This document shows, one piece after another, positions 10,056 to 18,981 of a stretch of DNA of 64,000 nt; positions within the stretch are counted from its first letter, which is position 1; every line of letters starts with the position of its first letter. The notes under the pieces are model-generated. The model was not told where the DNA came from and made no database searches. It saw only the letters and a program-made list of their open reading frames with translations. The stretch covers positions 1,178,001 through 1,242,000 of the forward strand of contig NZ_JANIGL010000001.1 of NCBI RefSeq assembly GCF_024518675.1, written 5' to 3'. The stretch is from Pseudoalteromonas shioyasakiensis (GTDB lineage: Bacteria > Pseudomonadota > Gammaproteobacteria > Enterobacterales > Alteromonadaceae). Both the position numbers and the translations under genes were made by a program.

Positions 10056-11273
10056 CTATTCATTTTCTGTTAAAAAAACTCTGTGTAATGCACGAACTGC
10101 TAGCTCTAAATATTTTTCATCGATCAAAACTGATATTTTTATCTCAGAGGTTGATACTAACAACACTTTAATATTTTCTTGAGCAAGTGCATCAAAAAAT
10201 AAACTTGCCACACTAGAGTGGGACTTCATACCTACACCAACAGCTGAAACTTTTGCCACAGCATTACAACCAGAAACTTCGGTACTACTAATAATATGGT
10301 GGTTGTCATGCAATACTTCAAGCGCTTGTTCAAAATCATTGCTGTGTACAGTAAAAGCATAGTCTATTTTTTCAAAGTTATGATTAACTTGATTAATCAT
10401 GTCTATTTCGATGCCATTATTTGCAAAAAGTTTCAATATAGCGGCTAAATATTGTGTTCCGTTTGGCACACTTTTGATCTCGATCAAGCTTTCATCACGA
10501 TTAAAGGCTATTCCTGATACTACATTGTTTTTCATCTCGGTTTGCTCAAAACTAATCAAGGTACCTTGATCGGGGTTAAAACTAGATAAAACGCGAACGG
10601 GGATATTATATTTGCCGGCAGCTTCAACACAGCGAATATGTAACACTTTAGCTCCCAAACTGGCCATTTCGAGCATCTCTTCAAAAGTGACCTGACTCAT
10701 ACGTCGCGCTTTGGGTTCAATGCGCGGATCAGTGGTATACACCCCATCAACATCAGTATAAATTTGACACTCGTCAGCCCCAATAGCACCGGCAATTTCG
10801 ACTGCTGATGTATCTGTGCCACCACGCCCTAGCGTGGTTATATTTCCCTCGATATCACGGCCCTGAAAGCCAGCAATTATCGCAATACGATTATGCTCAA
10901 GTTCATGCTTTAAACGTGTCGCAGCCACATCGGTAATACGGGCTTTACCAAACATATTATCAGTTTGAATATTAACTTGGTCAGCCAGTAAACTCACTGC
11001 AGAGTGCCCACGTTTAATAATCGCCATGGCAAGTAAAGCAACTGATACTTGCTCACCTGTGGTTAGAAGAACGTCGAGTTCACGGCTGCTCGGACGAGCA
11101 TCGATTTGTTTAGCAAGATTAATAAGGCGGTTGGTCTCCCCTGACATTGCAGAGAGTACCACCACCACTTGATGTCCTTGTTGTTTGGTTTTCACAACAA
11201 GGTCGGCGACAGCTTCGATTCGCTCAATTGAGCCAACCGAAGTACCACCGAACTTTTGAACAATAAGCGCCAC
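10056..11273 (-). CDS. lysC: Aspartate kinase, monofunctional
   Basis: Aspartokinase phosphorylates aspartate at the head of the lysine, threonine and methionine pathways. The 405 aa protein starts MALIVQKFGGTSVG, the kinase signature, and carries the active-site stretch TTLGRGGTDTSAVEIA. The C-terminal third holds tandem ACT domains for feedback control. Length and sequence fit the Pseudomonas-type aspartokinase rather than the fused ThrA or MetL. It lies 6 bases after alaS and before csrA. No lysine riboswitch was seen in front of it. Confidence 0.93.
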   Translation of the reverse strand: MALIVQKFGGTSVGSIERIEAVADLVVKTKQQGHQVVVVLSAMSGETNRLINLAKQIDARPSSRELDVLLTTGEQVSVALLAMAIIKRGHSAVSLLADQVNIQTDNMFGKARITDVAATRLKHELEHNRIAIIAGFQGRDIEGNITTLGRGGTDTSAVEIAGAIGADECQIYTDVDGVYTTDPRIEPKARRMSQVTFEEMLEMASLGAKVLHIRCVEAAGKYNIPVRVLSSFNPDQGTLISFEQTEMKNNVVSGIAFNRDESLIEIKSVPNGTQYLAAILKLFANNGIEIDMINQVNHNFEKIDYAFTVHSNDFEQALEVLHDNHHIISSTEVSGCNAVAKVSAVGVGMKSHSSVASLFFDALAQENIKVLLVSTSEIKISVLIDEKYLELAVRALHRVFLTENE

Positions 11274-11279
11274 GTAAGC

Positions 11280-13880
11280 TTATACGCGCTCAGTCAACCA
11301 TGATGTTACACTATCTAGCGCTGCACTTAGGTTCTGTGGCTGTGAACCACCAGCCTGTGCCATATCTGGACGACCACCACCTTTACCACCGACTTGCGAT
11401 GCCATATGGTTTACCAGCTCACCGGCTTTTACTTTACCAGTTAAATCTTTGGTCACACCGGCAATAAGGCTTACTTTAGCGCCATCAGCAACACCTAAAG
11501 CAATAACACCTGAGCCAATCTTGTTTTTAAGGTCATCAACCATGCCACGTAGCGCTTTTGATTCTGTCCCTTCAACATTAGCAACCAATAATTTAACGCC
11601 ATTGATTTCAACAACAGAGTCAAGTAACGATGCGCCAGCTGCACTCGCTAGTTTATCGTTAAGTTGTGCGATTTGCTTTTCAAGGCCTTTAGACTTTTCA
11701 AGTAATGCAGTCACTTTTTCAAGCACTGATGCACTATCACCTTTAACAAGCGCGGCCACATCATTTAAGTGCTGCTCTTGCTCATTCACATACGCAATGG
11801 CATCAGCACCGGTCACAGCTTCAATACGGCGAACACCCGCTGCAATACCACTCTCTGATACAATTTTGAATAGGCCAATATCACCAGCGCGGTTAACGTG
11901 TGTACCACCACAAAGCTCGATTGAATAATCGCCAATTGTTACTACGCGTACTTCGTCATCGTATTTTTCACCAAATAATGCCATTGCACCTTTTGCTTTA
12001 GCATCATCAATCGCCATAAGCTCAGTTTCAAGCGCAAAGTTGCGACGAATTTCGTCATTAACCACACGTTCTATTTCGCGAAGTTCATCTTTTGTTACGG
12101 CTTCAAAATGCGAGAAGTCAAAACGTAAACGCTCAGGGTCAACTAATGAACCTTTTTGCGATACATGCTCACCTAATAATTGGCGTAATGCTTCGTGCAA
12201 AATGTGCGTTGCTGTGTGATTCTTTTTAATACGCTCGCGACGGGCGTCATCGATGTTTGCTTCAACCTTGTCATTGACACCAATACGCCCCATCACAGTA
12301 CCGTGATGAGCAAATGCGTTACCTAGTTTAGTAGTATTCGTTACTGTAAATTCACCACCAGCCACAGTCAATGTGCCGGTATCACCCACTTGGCCACCAG
12401 ATTCTGCATAAAACGGTGTGCGATCTAGAACGACAATGCCTTGTTGGCCATCTTCAAGCACAGACACTGATTCACCTTGGGCAAACATTTCAATCACAGT
12501 GCCACTGTAATGAGTCGCATCGTACCCTTTAAAGTCAGTGTGTTTATCAGACTTTAATTGCTGATTGTAGTCGGCACCAAACTTACCTGCTTGCTGAGCC
12601 GTTTTACGCTGTACGTCCATGCACTCTTGGAAGCCTTTTTCGTCAATGGTCATAAAGCGTTCACGAGCCACATCAGCCGTTAAGTCAGCAGGGAAACCAT
12701 AAGTATCGTAAAGTTTAAACACTAGCTCGCCGGGGATCACATCGCCAGTTAAATTAGTTAAGCTGTCTTCTAAAATAGCTAAACCACGCTCAAGCGTTTT
12801 GCCAAACTGTTCTTCTTCAATACGTAGCACTTTTTCGATAATTTCTTGCTGCTTAGCAAGCTCAGGATACGCTTGTCCCATTTGCTCAATTAACGCGGCA
12901 ACCAATTTATAGAAAAATGCGCCTTGGGCACCTAACTTGTTACCGTGGCGAACAGCACGACGAATAATACGGCGTAGTACATAACCACGGCCTTCATTTG
13001 AAGGCATAACACCGTCTGAGATTAAAAATGCACATGAACGAATATGATCCGCAACTACGCGTAAAGACTTATCGTCCATATCTTTAGCATTGGTTACTTC
13101 AGCGGCGGCTTTAATTAAACCTTGGAATAAATCGATTTCGTAGTTTGAATGCACGCCTTGTAAAATAGCAGCAATTCGCTCAAGGCCCATGCCGGTATCA
13201 ACAGACTGCTTTGGTAGTGGCTCCATAGTGCCGTCGCTTTGACGGTTATATTGCATAAATACCAAGTTCCAAATTTCGATAAAACGGTCACCATCTTCTT
13301 CTGGAGAGCCCGGAGGACCACCCCAAATTTCTTCGCCGTGATCATAAAATATTTCAGAGCATGGACCACATGGACCCGTGTCACCCATCGACCAAAAGTT
13401 ATCAGATGTATCAATGCGAATGATGCGTTCGCTTGGTAAGCCAATGTCTTTCGACCAATAATCGAATGCTTCCTCATCAGTATGATAAATAGTAACCAGC
13501 AGCTTTTCTTGTGGAAGTTTTACAACCTCAGTTAAAAACTGCCACGCAAACTTAATCGCGTCTTGTTTAAAATAATCACCAAAACTGAAGTTACCTAACA
13601 TTTCAAAAAATGTATGGTGGCGCGCGGTATAACCCACGTTTTCTAAATCGTTATGCTTACCACCGGCACGTACACAGCGTTGAGAGCTGGTTGCACGATT
13701 GTAAGGACGGCTTTCTGCGCCTAAAAATACATCTTTAAATTGCACCATACCGGCATTATTAAATAATAACGTCGCATCGTTGCCCGGAATAAGCGAACTT
13801 GATGGAACAATTTGGTGTTGTTTAGAGGCAAAAAAGTCTAAAAACTGTTGCCTGATCTGTGCGGTAGTCATGTGCTGCAT
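11280..13880 (-). CDS. alaS: Alanyl-tRNA synthetase
   Basis: AlaRS charges tRNA-Ala. The 866 aa length is normal for bacteria. The aminoacylation core begins with [13 protein letters not shown] and has [16 protein letters not shown] and [15 protein letters not shown]. The editing domain carries the zinc motif [12 protein letters not shown] with CGGTHV further on, and the C-terminal domain ends with [15 protein letters not shown]. There are two possible ATGs, MQHM and M three codons later (13871); the first is used because a GAG site is spaced correctly. It follows recX. Confidence 0.97.
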   Translation of the reverse strand: MQHMTTAQIRQQFLDFFASKQHQIVPSSSLIPGNDATLLFNNAGMVQFKDVFLGAESRPYNRATSSQRCVRAGGKHNDLENVGYTARHHTFFEMLGNFSFGDYFKQDAIKFAWQFLTEVVKLPQEKLLVTIYHTDEEAFDYWSKDIGLPSERIIRIDTSDNFWSMGDTGPCGPCSEIFYDHGEEIWGGPPGSPEEDGDRFIEIWNLVFMQYNRQSDGTMEPLPKQSVDTGMGLERIAAILQGVHSNYEIDLFQGLIKAAAEVTNAKDMDDKSLRVVADHIRSCAFLISDGVMPSNEGRGYVLRRIIRRAVRHGNKLGAQGAFFYKLVAALIEQMGQAYPELAKQQEIIEKVLRIEEEQFGKTLERGLAILEDSLTNLTGDVIPGELVFKLYDTYGFPADLTADVARERFMTIDEKGFQECMDVQRKTAQQAGKFGADYNQQLKSDKHTDFKGYDATHYSGTVIEMFAQGESVSVLEDGQQGIVVLDRTPFYAESGGQVGDTGTLTVAGGEFTVTNTTKLGNAFAHHGTVMGRIGVNDKVEANIDDARRERIKKNHTATHILHEALRQLLGEHVSQKGSLVDPERLRFDFSHFEAVTKDELREIERVVNDEIRRNFALETELMAIDDAKAKGAMALFGEKYDDEVRVVTIGDYSIELCGGTHVNRAGDIGLFKIVSESGIAAGVRRIEAVTGADAIAYVNEQEQHLNDVAALVKGDSASVLEKVTALLEKSKGLEKQIAQLNDKLASAAGASLLDSVVEINGVKLLVANVEGTESKALRGMVDDLKNKIGSGVIALGVADGAKVSLIAGVTKDLTGKVKAGELVNHMASQVGGKGGGRPDMAQAGGSQPQNLSAALDSVTSWLTERV

Positions 13881-13899
13881 TTGAAAGTCTCACCCATTT

Positions 13900-14361
13900 T
13901 TACTGTGCTTGCATTGCAAAATCTATTTGTTCGTAACTGAACCCTCGATACATTAAATAGCGCGTACGCTTTGCTTTTTCTTTGTAGTCGAAATCGTTCT
14001 GTGCATTTGAATACTTTTTTAAATACGCATCCTGCGCCAGTTGAAACCAATCTATTTCCATTGTTTCAACAATTGTACTGAGCAAGGCTCTATCAATTCC
14101 CTTTGCCATGGCTTCGCTTTGTATACGCTTTAAACCATGCTTTTTAGCAATTTGACGGCGAACAAACCCTTCTACATATCGTTGCTCATTAATAAAATTG
14201 TGCTCTTCACACCAATCTAATAAAGCTTCAATAAACTCAGGAGTTGCCTCTTTTTGCTGTAATTTTTTAGTTAGTTCGCGGCGTGAATACTCTTGCCGCC
14301 CAAGTAACCATAGTACGTAATTCTTTAACTTCTTTTTTACCGCTTCATCCATTTGTATCAT
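13900..14361 (-). CDS. recX: Regulatory protein RecX
   Basis: RecX binds RecA filaments and tempers recombination and the SOS response. The 153 aa protein shows the family opening LLGRQEYSRRELTKKL, the middle NEQRYVEGFVRRQIAKKHG and the end KAKRTRYLMYRGFSYEQID. The start overlaps the stop of the upstream membrane-protein gene; an ATG 3 codons in is also possible. In many gammaproteobacteria the order is recA-recX-alaS. Here alaS follows but recA is not upstream. Confidence 0.93.
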   Translation of the reverse strand: MIQMDEAVKKKLKNYVLWLLGRQEYSRRELTKKLQQKEATPEFIEALLDWCEEHNFINEQRYVEGFVRRQIAKKHGLKRIQSEAMAKGIDRALLSTIVETMEIDWFQLAQDAYLKKYSNAQNDFDYKEKAKRTRYLMYRGFSYEQIDFAMQAQ

Positions 14362-15146
14362 TAAGCGTCAAAACGCCCAGTGTCGTTATTTTGCGGCGCA
14401 GCAGGTTCATTTCCTGCAGGCGGCACAACGGGCATAAAAATAGCCTGATATGAAACAAAAAAGCTAATGTAGCAAATTGGCATTAAAACCAACAGCGGTA
14501 AGAAGGTTAAAAACGCAGATATCACCATAAATACAGCACAAATAGCACCATAAACACTCAATGCCGCCATATTATGATAAAACACTAACAATGAACTTTT
14601 CAGCACATCAAAAATACGCTTTTGTTGATTAAAGTAAACCAGCGGTACGGCATAGGCAAACGCCGTTAGGTAAAATGAAACAGCTAATAAAAACAGCACT
14701 AAGTTAGCCATAGAGATACTCTCTATCACTTGTTGTAAAGCAAGATTGGGGTCAATATTAGGGTTGCTCATAATAGCGACCGCCTCAGCAAACAAGCCAT
14801 TTGCTAACAACGCCATTAATACACCTGCGGCCATTTGATAAAGTGCTAAACGCAGTAAGCCAAGACGATTACCTTTAGCCGAAAAAGGCTTAAGGATATC
14901 TGCCAGCATAATTTTACCACCCTGCTGTTTCGTGAGTACCGCTTGGTAAAAACCCGCCGTTAAAAACGGCGTTGCAAGGGCTGCAATAATTTGCAGAAAT
15001 GGCAAAAATAATGACAATAAGCCAACTACACCAATAAATAAGTGCATAAAAATAAACGTCAGAGGTTGGGTTTTAAATATAAGCCAGCCGGCTTTAAACC
15101 ACTTAACTCCCGCTTCAGCTTTAAATACTCGTAACTCGATTGACAT
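14361..15146 (-). CDS. BPSS1780-type integral membrane protein
   Basis: This is a 261 aa very hydrophobic protein with about six membrane segments. It opens with the pattern FKAEAGVKWFKAGWLIFKTQPL that marks the BPSS1780 family of uncharacterised inner-membrane proteins, and its C-terminal tail is short and Pro/Ala-rich. Its stop overlaps the recX start, so translation is probably coupled. It takes the place where recA would sit in other genomes. The function is unknown. Confidence 0.75.
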   Translation of the reverse strand: MSIELRVFKAEAGVKWFKAGWLIFKTQPLTFIFMHLFIGVVGLLSLFLPFLQIIAALATPFLTAGFYQAVLTKQQGGKIMLADILKPFSAKGNRLGLLRLALYQMAAGVLMALLANGLFAEAVAIMSNPNIDPNLALQQVIESISMANLVLFLLAVSFYLTAFAYAVPLVYFNQQKRIFDVLKSSLLVFYHNMAALSVYGAICAVFMVISAFLTFLPLLVLMPICYISFFVSYQAIFMPVVPPAGNEPAAPQNNDTGRFDA

Positions 15147-15164
15147 ACGTGCTCTTTAGTTAAC

Positions 15165-15192
15165 AACAAAACACGCCGAGTATAACTCGGCG
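15165..15192 (-). terminator. Intrinsic terminator after ribA
   Basis: A GC-rich stem, CGCCGAG at 15174-15180 paired with CTCGGCG at 15186-15192, has a 5-base loop and is followed on the minus strand by a T-rich tail (GTGTTTTGTTG). It lies 33 bases after the ribA stop. Confidence 0.75.
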
Positions 15193-15224
15193 CTTAATGG
15201 GATTACAGGGGCGAGACTGTAAAA

Positions 15225-15848
15225 CTACGGTTTTTTAATCTTCTTTATATCTAACATATGCGCGCCGTGTTTAATTTTGGTTTCTAGGTAAGATTTATTA
15301 CCAGCAACACCAGCCTTAATATGAGCATGAGTGCCAATAACCGAATCAACCTCAATACCCGCATCTTTTAGGGCATTGAGCTTTTTAGGGTTATTGGTCA
15401 TTAATTTCACATGCTTTAAATTCATCGCTTCAAGCATTAATACGGCATCTGAAAAATCACGTAAGTCATCAGCAAAACCTAAATGGTTATTTGCTTCGTA
15501 GGTGTTCATACCTTGCGACTGCAACACGTAAGCATCAATTTTATTATATAAACCAATGCCTCGGCCTTCTTGGCGTAAATAAAGTAAAATACCGCCTTGC
15601 TCATGCATCATTTCGATACATTCATTGAGCTGCTCTCCGCAATCGCAGCGCGATGAATGAAAAACATCACCCGTTAAACACTCTGAATGCATACGAATTA
15701 GCGGAACTGATTGCTCGCTATCTGCATTATTAAACACCAAAGCAACGTGCTCTTGGCCATCATTTAAACCGCTGAAAGAAATTATTTCTGCGGGGATATC
15801 ACTGTTTTTGCCAACATTAAGCTGGACTCTAGCTCTTACTTGCGCCAC
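15225..15848 (-). CDS. ribA: GTP cyclohydrolase II
   Basis: RibA converts GTP to the pyrimidine precursor of riboflavin. The 207 aa stand-alone enzyme shows the zinc-binding block SRCDCGEQL, the catalytic [16 protein letters not shown] and the C-terminal LMTNNPKKL. The start is probably GTG (15846-15848), which gives a protein of the usual length; no upstream ATG was found. It is not fused to RibB. No FMN riboswitch was recognised in the 240 bases upstream. Confidence 0.96.
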   Translation of the reverse strand: MAQVRARVQLNVGKNSDIPAEIISFSGLNDGQEHVALVFNNADSEQSVPLIRMHSECLTGDVFHSSRCDCGEQLNECIEMMHEQGGILLYLRQEGRGIGLYNKIDAYVLQSQGMNTYEANNHLGFADDLRDFSDAVLMLEAMNLKHVKLMTNNPKKLNALKDAGIEVDSVIGTHAHIKAGVAGNKSYLETKIKHGAHMLDIKKIKKP

Positions 15849-16085
15849 GACAAATCCAAATTTATAAAGTAAATGCGATACTGCAAATGTGATAATATCA
15901 CAAAAATAACATTAATTAAGTTCATCGCAATAAGTGGTAACTATATTGAGGCGGTAACCTACAATTCAAGTATTATACCCGAACCACCTAAAGATACGAG
16001 TTTCAAACAAACGTTTGCTAAAATTTAGCGACAAACACGTCCCTATTTGATAGGCTGGTTTTCTAACACGATAATAAGGATTATT

Positions 16086-17168
16086 ATGAAAGCAGCTTCA
16101 TTAGTGCTCTGCCTCAGCCTTGCTTATAACAGCTATGCGCTGGCTGACGAGAGCTTAACCACGCAATTTAAAAGCGCCTACCAAGCCTACTTAACCGCCC
16201 AAGAATCCGCTGAAAATGCACTTCCTTTTGCTGAGCAAGCCTATGTATTGGGTAAAGAAGTCTATGGTCCGCAATCAAATAACACTGCCAACTTAGCGGT
16301 TAACTACGCCAATGAGTTAAAAAATACCACGAAAGAGCTTAAAGCTAAGCGTTACCAGCTATTTAACAGCGCTTACGAAATTTTGCTAAGTAATTATAAT
16401 GCGACAAGTTTAGAGCTTGTTGATTCTTTGTCTGGCATGGCCAATAGCGCTCCCTCTGCACACAGCGCTGTAGATTTATATGATCAAGTTATTGAGCTCG
16501 CTGAAAAGCAAAATCTTCCAAAGCTAGCTGCAGACCTAAAAATCAGTGCCGCAAAAGACTTAGCCTATAACTACCGAGGCAGTAAGTACCGTACAGCACA
16601 GGATTACTTAGAACAAGCAGACGAGTATTACACACAAAACTTACCCGAGAACTCAGTTGAACGCATAAAAGCAGACTTTTTAGTTGCTGCATTCGCACAA
16701 GGTAAAAGGCAATATAACAAAGCAATCGAACGACTAAACCGAGTCGTGAATGTGTTTGATAAAGAGCTTAGTTTTGATCACCAAGCAGAACTCTCTGCGC
16801 ACTCTAAACTTGTTTACCTTTATGAAAAAGAAGGCCGAAGTGACGAAGCCACAGAACACTGTATCGCCATTGCTAAAATGGTACCGTGGAAAGAAGACCA
16901 AGAACAAACGCCCCTTTATCGCGAGCCTCCCGAGTACCCAATGAACAAAGCAAAACAAAGACGAGACGGCTACGTTCAAATGCGCTTTGATGTGAGTAAG
17001 GCAGGCTTTGTTGAAAATATAGAGGTAATTAAATCTAAAGGCGGAACAGCCTTTGAAAAAGAAGCAGTAAAGGCCATGGAAAAGTGGCGCTACGCACCTA
17101 AATTTGAAAATGGGCAAGCCGTGGTTGCAAGCTCTAAAGTGCAACTTGATTTTAAAATTGGCAGTTAA
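16086..17168 (+). CDS. Periplasmic TPR protein with C-terminal TonB domain
   Basis: Translation from the ATG at 16086 gives 360 aa with a clear signal peptide (KAASLVLCLSLAYNSYALA); an upstream ATG at 16047 would extend it but lacks the AAGGA site seen here. The middle is alpha-helical with TPR-like repeats. The last 90 residues form a TonB C-terminal domain: GYVQMRFDVSKAGFVENIEV followed by FEKEAVKAMEKWRYAP. It has no membrane anchor or proline-rich stalk, so it is not a canonical TonB energy transducer. Such proteins are common in Alteromonadales. The partner is unknown. Confidence 0.8.
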   Translation: MKAASLVLCLSLAYNSYALADESLTTQFKSAYQAYLTAQESAENALPFAEQAYVLGKEVYGPQSNNTANLAVNYANELKNTTKELKAKRYQLFNSAYEILLSNYNATSLELVDSLSGMANSAPSAHSAVDLYDQVIELAEKQNLPKLAADLKISAAKDLAYNYRGSKYRTAQDYLEQADEYYTQNLPENSVERIKADFLVAAFAQGKRQYNKAIERLNRVVNVFDKELSFDHQAELSAHSKLVYLYEKEGRSDEATEHCIAIAKMVPWKEDQEQTPLYREPPEYPMNKAKQRRDGYVQMRFDVSKAGFVENIEVIKSKGGTAFEKEAVKAMEKWRYAPKFENGQAVVASSKVQLDFKIGS

Positions 17169-17178
17169 GCTATCAAAT

Positions 17179-17203
17179 GATAGCCCTAACTAGGGCTATC
17201 TTT
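17179..17203 (+). terminator. Intrinsic terminator after the TPR-TonB gene
   Basis: A 9-bp perfect stem, GATAGCCCT with AGGGCTATC, has a 4-base loop and a short T tail (TTTATA) on the plus strand. It lies 10 bases after the stop of the TPR-TonB gene and overlaps the end of the convergent phosphatase gene. Confidence 0.7.
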
Positions 17204-17651
17204 ATAAACTATCGAGTAATTTCTCACTGGCACCTTCAATTAAATCAAGCACCTGCTCAAAGCCATTAGCGCCACCGTAATAAGGGTCGGGTATTTCTTC
17301 AATATCACTGTCGCTATAGCTTAGGAATAAAGCTAATTTATATTGCAAATGCACAGGGCAAAGAGCATTTAAGTCCGCTAAATTTTGTCGATCCGCAGCT
17401 AAAATTAAATCAAAATAATCAAAATCACCCTGCTCGACTTGTCGGGCATGGATCCCTTTAAATGAATAACCTCGTTTTAAAGCCGCCGATTGAGAGCGTT
17501 TATCTGGTGGATTACCGCAGTGATACGCCGCAGTCCCGGCCGAGTCGATATCAATATCAATATTTCTCTGTTTTGCTTTTGCGCGTAAAACAGCCTCTGC
17601 TGTTGGAGAGCGACAAATATTACCTAAACACACCACCAGCACTTTTTTCAC
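17202..17651 (-). CDS. Low molecular weight protein-tyrosine phosphatase
   Basis: This is a 149 aa protein with the active-site loop CLGNICRS (C8, R14) at the N-terminus and the general-acid aspartate in IPDPYYGG, the two hallmarks of the LMW-PTP family. Nothing nearby suggests a capsule kinase (Wzc-like) partner, so it may be a general phosphatase. It is preceded by a TPR gene with a 14-base gap, probably one operon. Confidence 0.92.
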   Translation of the reverse strand: MKKVLVVCLGNICRSPTAEAVLRAKAKQRNIDIDIDSAGTAAYHCGNPPDKRSQSAALKRGYSFKGIHARQVEQGDFDYFDLILAADRQNLADLNALCPVHLQYKLALFLSYSDSDIEEIPDPYYGGANGFEQVLDLIEGASEKLLDSL

Positions 17652-17665
17652 AGTTTTGTCCTTGA

Positions 17666-18085
17666 TTAACGTTTAAGATCATTCAATAACTCATCGATTT
17701 CGCTTTTAAGTTCTTTATCTGCAATTTTATTAGCGCTTATTTTGGCATTCTCAAGCGCGGTAATTGCAGCGTCTGTTTGCCCCAATTCAATGTGCATGGT
17801 GGCTAATGAATAACTTATAGACGACATATAGTCTTTTGCATTAATTGCGGTTGCCTTTACTAATGCCTTTTCATAAAGCGTAACTGCATCAGCAAATTCA
17901 TCAGTAAAATCGGCCAATGTTTCCCACTGTACAGGGTGATCTTTAGGCGTATTTTCGTTCTCTAAACACAGTGTATTTAGCTGAGAGTAAAGCCTATCAA
18001 AACGTTTTTGATCTTTTCTTTGCGCCGCATCAACAAGCTCACCGGCTAAATTAAGTACCACTTTGTACAGCTTAGTATTCATCAT
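17666..18085 (-). CDS. Small TPR-like helical protein
   Basis: This is a 139 aa soluble protein with no signal peptide. The sequence is helical with two recognisable TPR-like pairs (FTDEFADAVTLYEKALVKA and SYSLATMHIELGQTDAAITA). It probably serves as a protein-interaction module. It is just upstream of the tyrosine phosphatase and likely co-transcribed with it. The start could be the first or second of two adjacent ATGs. The specific function is unknown. Confidence 0.7.
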   Translation of the reverse strand: MMNTKLYKVVLNLAGELVDAAQRKDQKRFDRLYSQLNTLCLENENTPKDHPVQWETLADFTDEFADAVTLYEKALVKATAINAKDYMSSISYSLATMHIELGQTDAAITALENAKISANKIADKELKSEIDELLNDLKR

Positions 18086-18143
18086 GTTTACAGCCTTTTA
18101 TGGATAAGAACTTTATCATAACTTATCACTTCCAACCTTGTAA

Positions 18144-18350
18144 CTAGCTGTGTTGATCTTTTAATTGTTGCCAATCGATAAGCTGCGTGCGTTTAGACAT
18201 AACCGCTTCTATCTCACAATGGATAACATGGCCTTCTTCATCAAACTCCATCTCTGTGATCATAAAATGTTTGTCTTTATTGATAGGAGATACCGCTGTC
18301 CATTTACTGTTGAGCAATTTTTTAGGGGTTATTTTATTCATGTTCAGCAC
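18144..18350 (-). CDS. TIGR02450-type small Trp-containing protein
   Basis: This is a protein of at most 68 aa with the pattern KITPKKLLNSKWTAVSPINK ... HFMITEMEFDEEGHV ... EAVMSKRTQLIDWQQLKD, typical of the TIGR02450 family of conserved small proteins of unknown function. An in-frame ATG three codons in (18341) gives the usual family N-terminus MNKITPKKL and may be the true start. A perfect inverted repeat begins at the first base of the reading frame. Confidence 0.8.
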   Translation of the reverse strand: MLNMNKITPKKLLNSKWTAVSPINKDKHFMITEMEFDEEGHVIHCEIEAVMSKRTQLIDWQQLKDQHS

Positions 18351-18389
18351 TATAAGCGTATGTTAATTTAATTAAACATACGCTTATAG
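18350..18389. repeat. Perfect 15-bp inverted repeat
   Basis: CTATAAGCGTATGTT (18350-18364) and its exact complement (18375-18389) flank a 10-base AT spacer. It lies between the DUF3087 gene and the small TIGR02450 gene. No T run follows on the minus strand, so it is not a classic terminator for the upstream gene. It could be an operator, an mRNA structure at the downstream start, or an mRNA end. Confidence 0.8.
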
Positions 18390-18404
18390 CGTTAATAGAG
18401 TTCA

Positions 18405-18911
18405 TTAATATTGTTTTAGAATTGCTTCATCGTAATCATCTGCGTTTAACGTTAAGTTAAACTTTTCTGCAACGCTATCAAGCTCAGTTTGCTTAATAGC
18501 CAACTCGTCCATAGTAATCGTGTTATCGTCAAGCTGCCATAACAGCCGCGAGCCGGCGTAGCTATAATGAATAGCAAGTAATGCATTAGCATCACCTTCA
18601 CGTCCAGCGGCTTTAAGTTTCGGCATTTTACGGGTGATTTTATTGAGCGCTTGTTTCAGCTCCCACACATACACCACTTCAGTCATATAATCATGTTTAC
18701 GGTATTTATTGAGTAAATACGCAATTGCTAAACTCGTTACCACCACACCTAACAAGTTCCAATGAAAATGGCTGCCACTTTCATCTGGAAATAACGCAAT
18801 TAAAGTTTGCGAAATAGCTAAGCTACCTGCGGCTAAAGCTAAACCACAGCCAATAATGACGCGGTTTAAGTGTTTGCGATAACGCGCTTTATCTATTTGT
18901 ATAAGTTGCAT
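18405..18911 (-). CDS. DUF3087-type membrane protein
   Basis: This is a 168 aa protein with two membrane segments (about 18-38 and 48-66) followed by a cytoplasmic helical domain. The opening LIQIDKARYRKHLNRVI and the central block KYRKHDYMTEVVYVWELKQALN fit the DUF3087 family found in marine gammaproteobacteria. The function is unknown. It lies between the antiporter gene and the TIGR02450 gene, all on the minus strand. Confidence 0.75.
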   Translation of the reverse strand: MQLIQIDKARYRKHLNRVIIGCGLALAAGSLAISQTLIALFPDESGSHFHWNLLGVVVTSLAIAYLLNKYRKHDYMTEVVYVWELKQALNKITRKMPKLKAAGREGDANALLAIHYSYAGSRLLWQLDDNTITMDELAIKQTELDSVAEKFNLTLNADDYDEAILKQY

Positions 18912-18981
18912 AACTGCCTAATAAAGTAAAAACAAAAATAACAAGCCATTGTAACTAATCATACTCGCTTTTAGTACTTGC

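Noticed and set aside
11449..11928. 159-codon open frame opposite alaS
   Set aside because: Low-complexity Ser/Thr/Ala-rich translation opposite a well-defined alaS; a shadow frame.
16008..16017. CAAACGTTTG palindrome before the TPR-TonB gene
   Set aside because: Too short, and a single occurrence; expected by chance.
15849..16085. FMN riboswitch in front of ribA
   Set aside because: None of the conserved RFN blocks can be found in this region.
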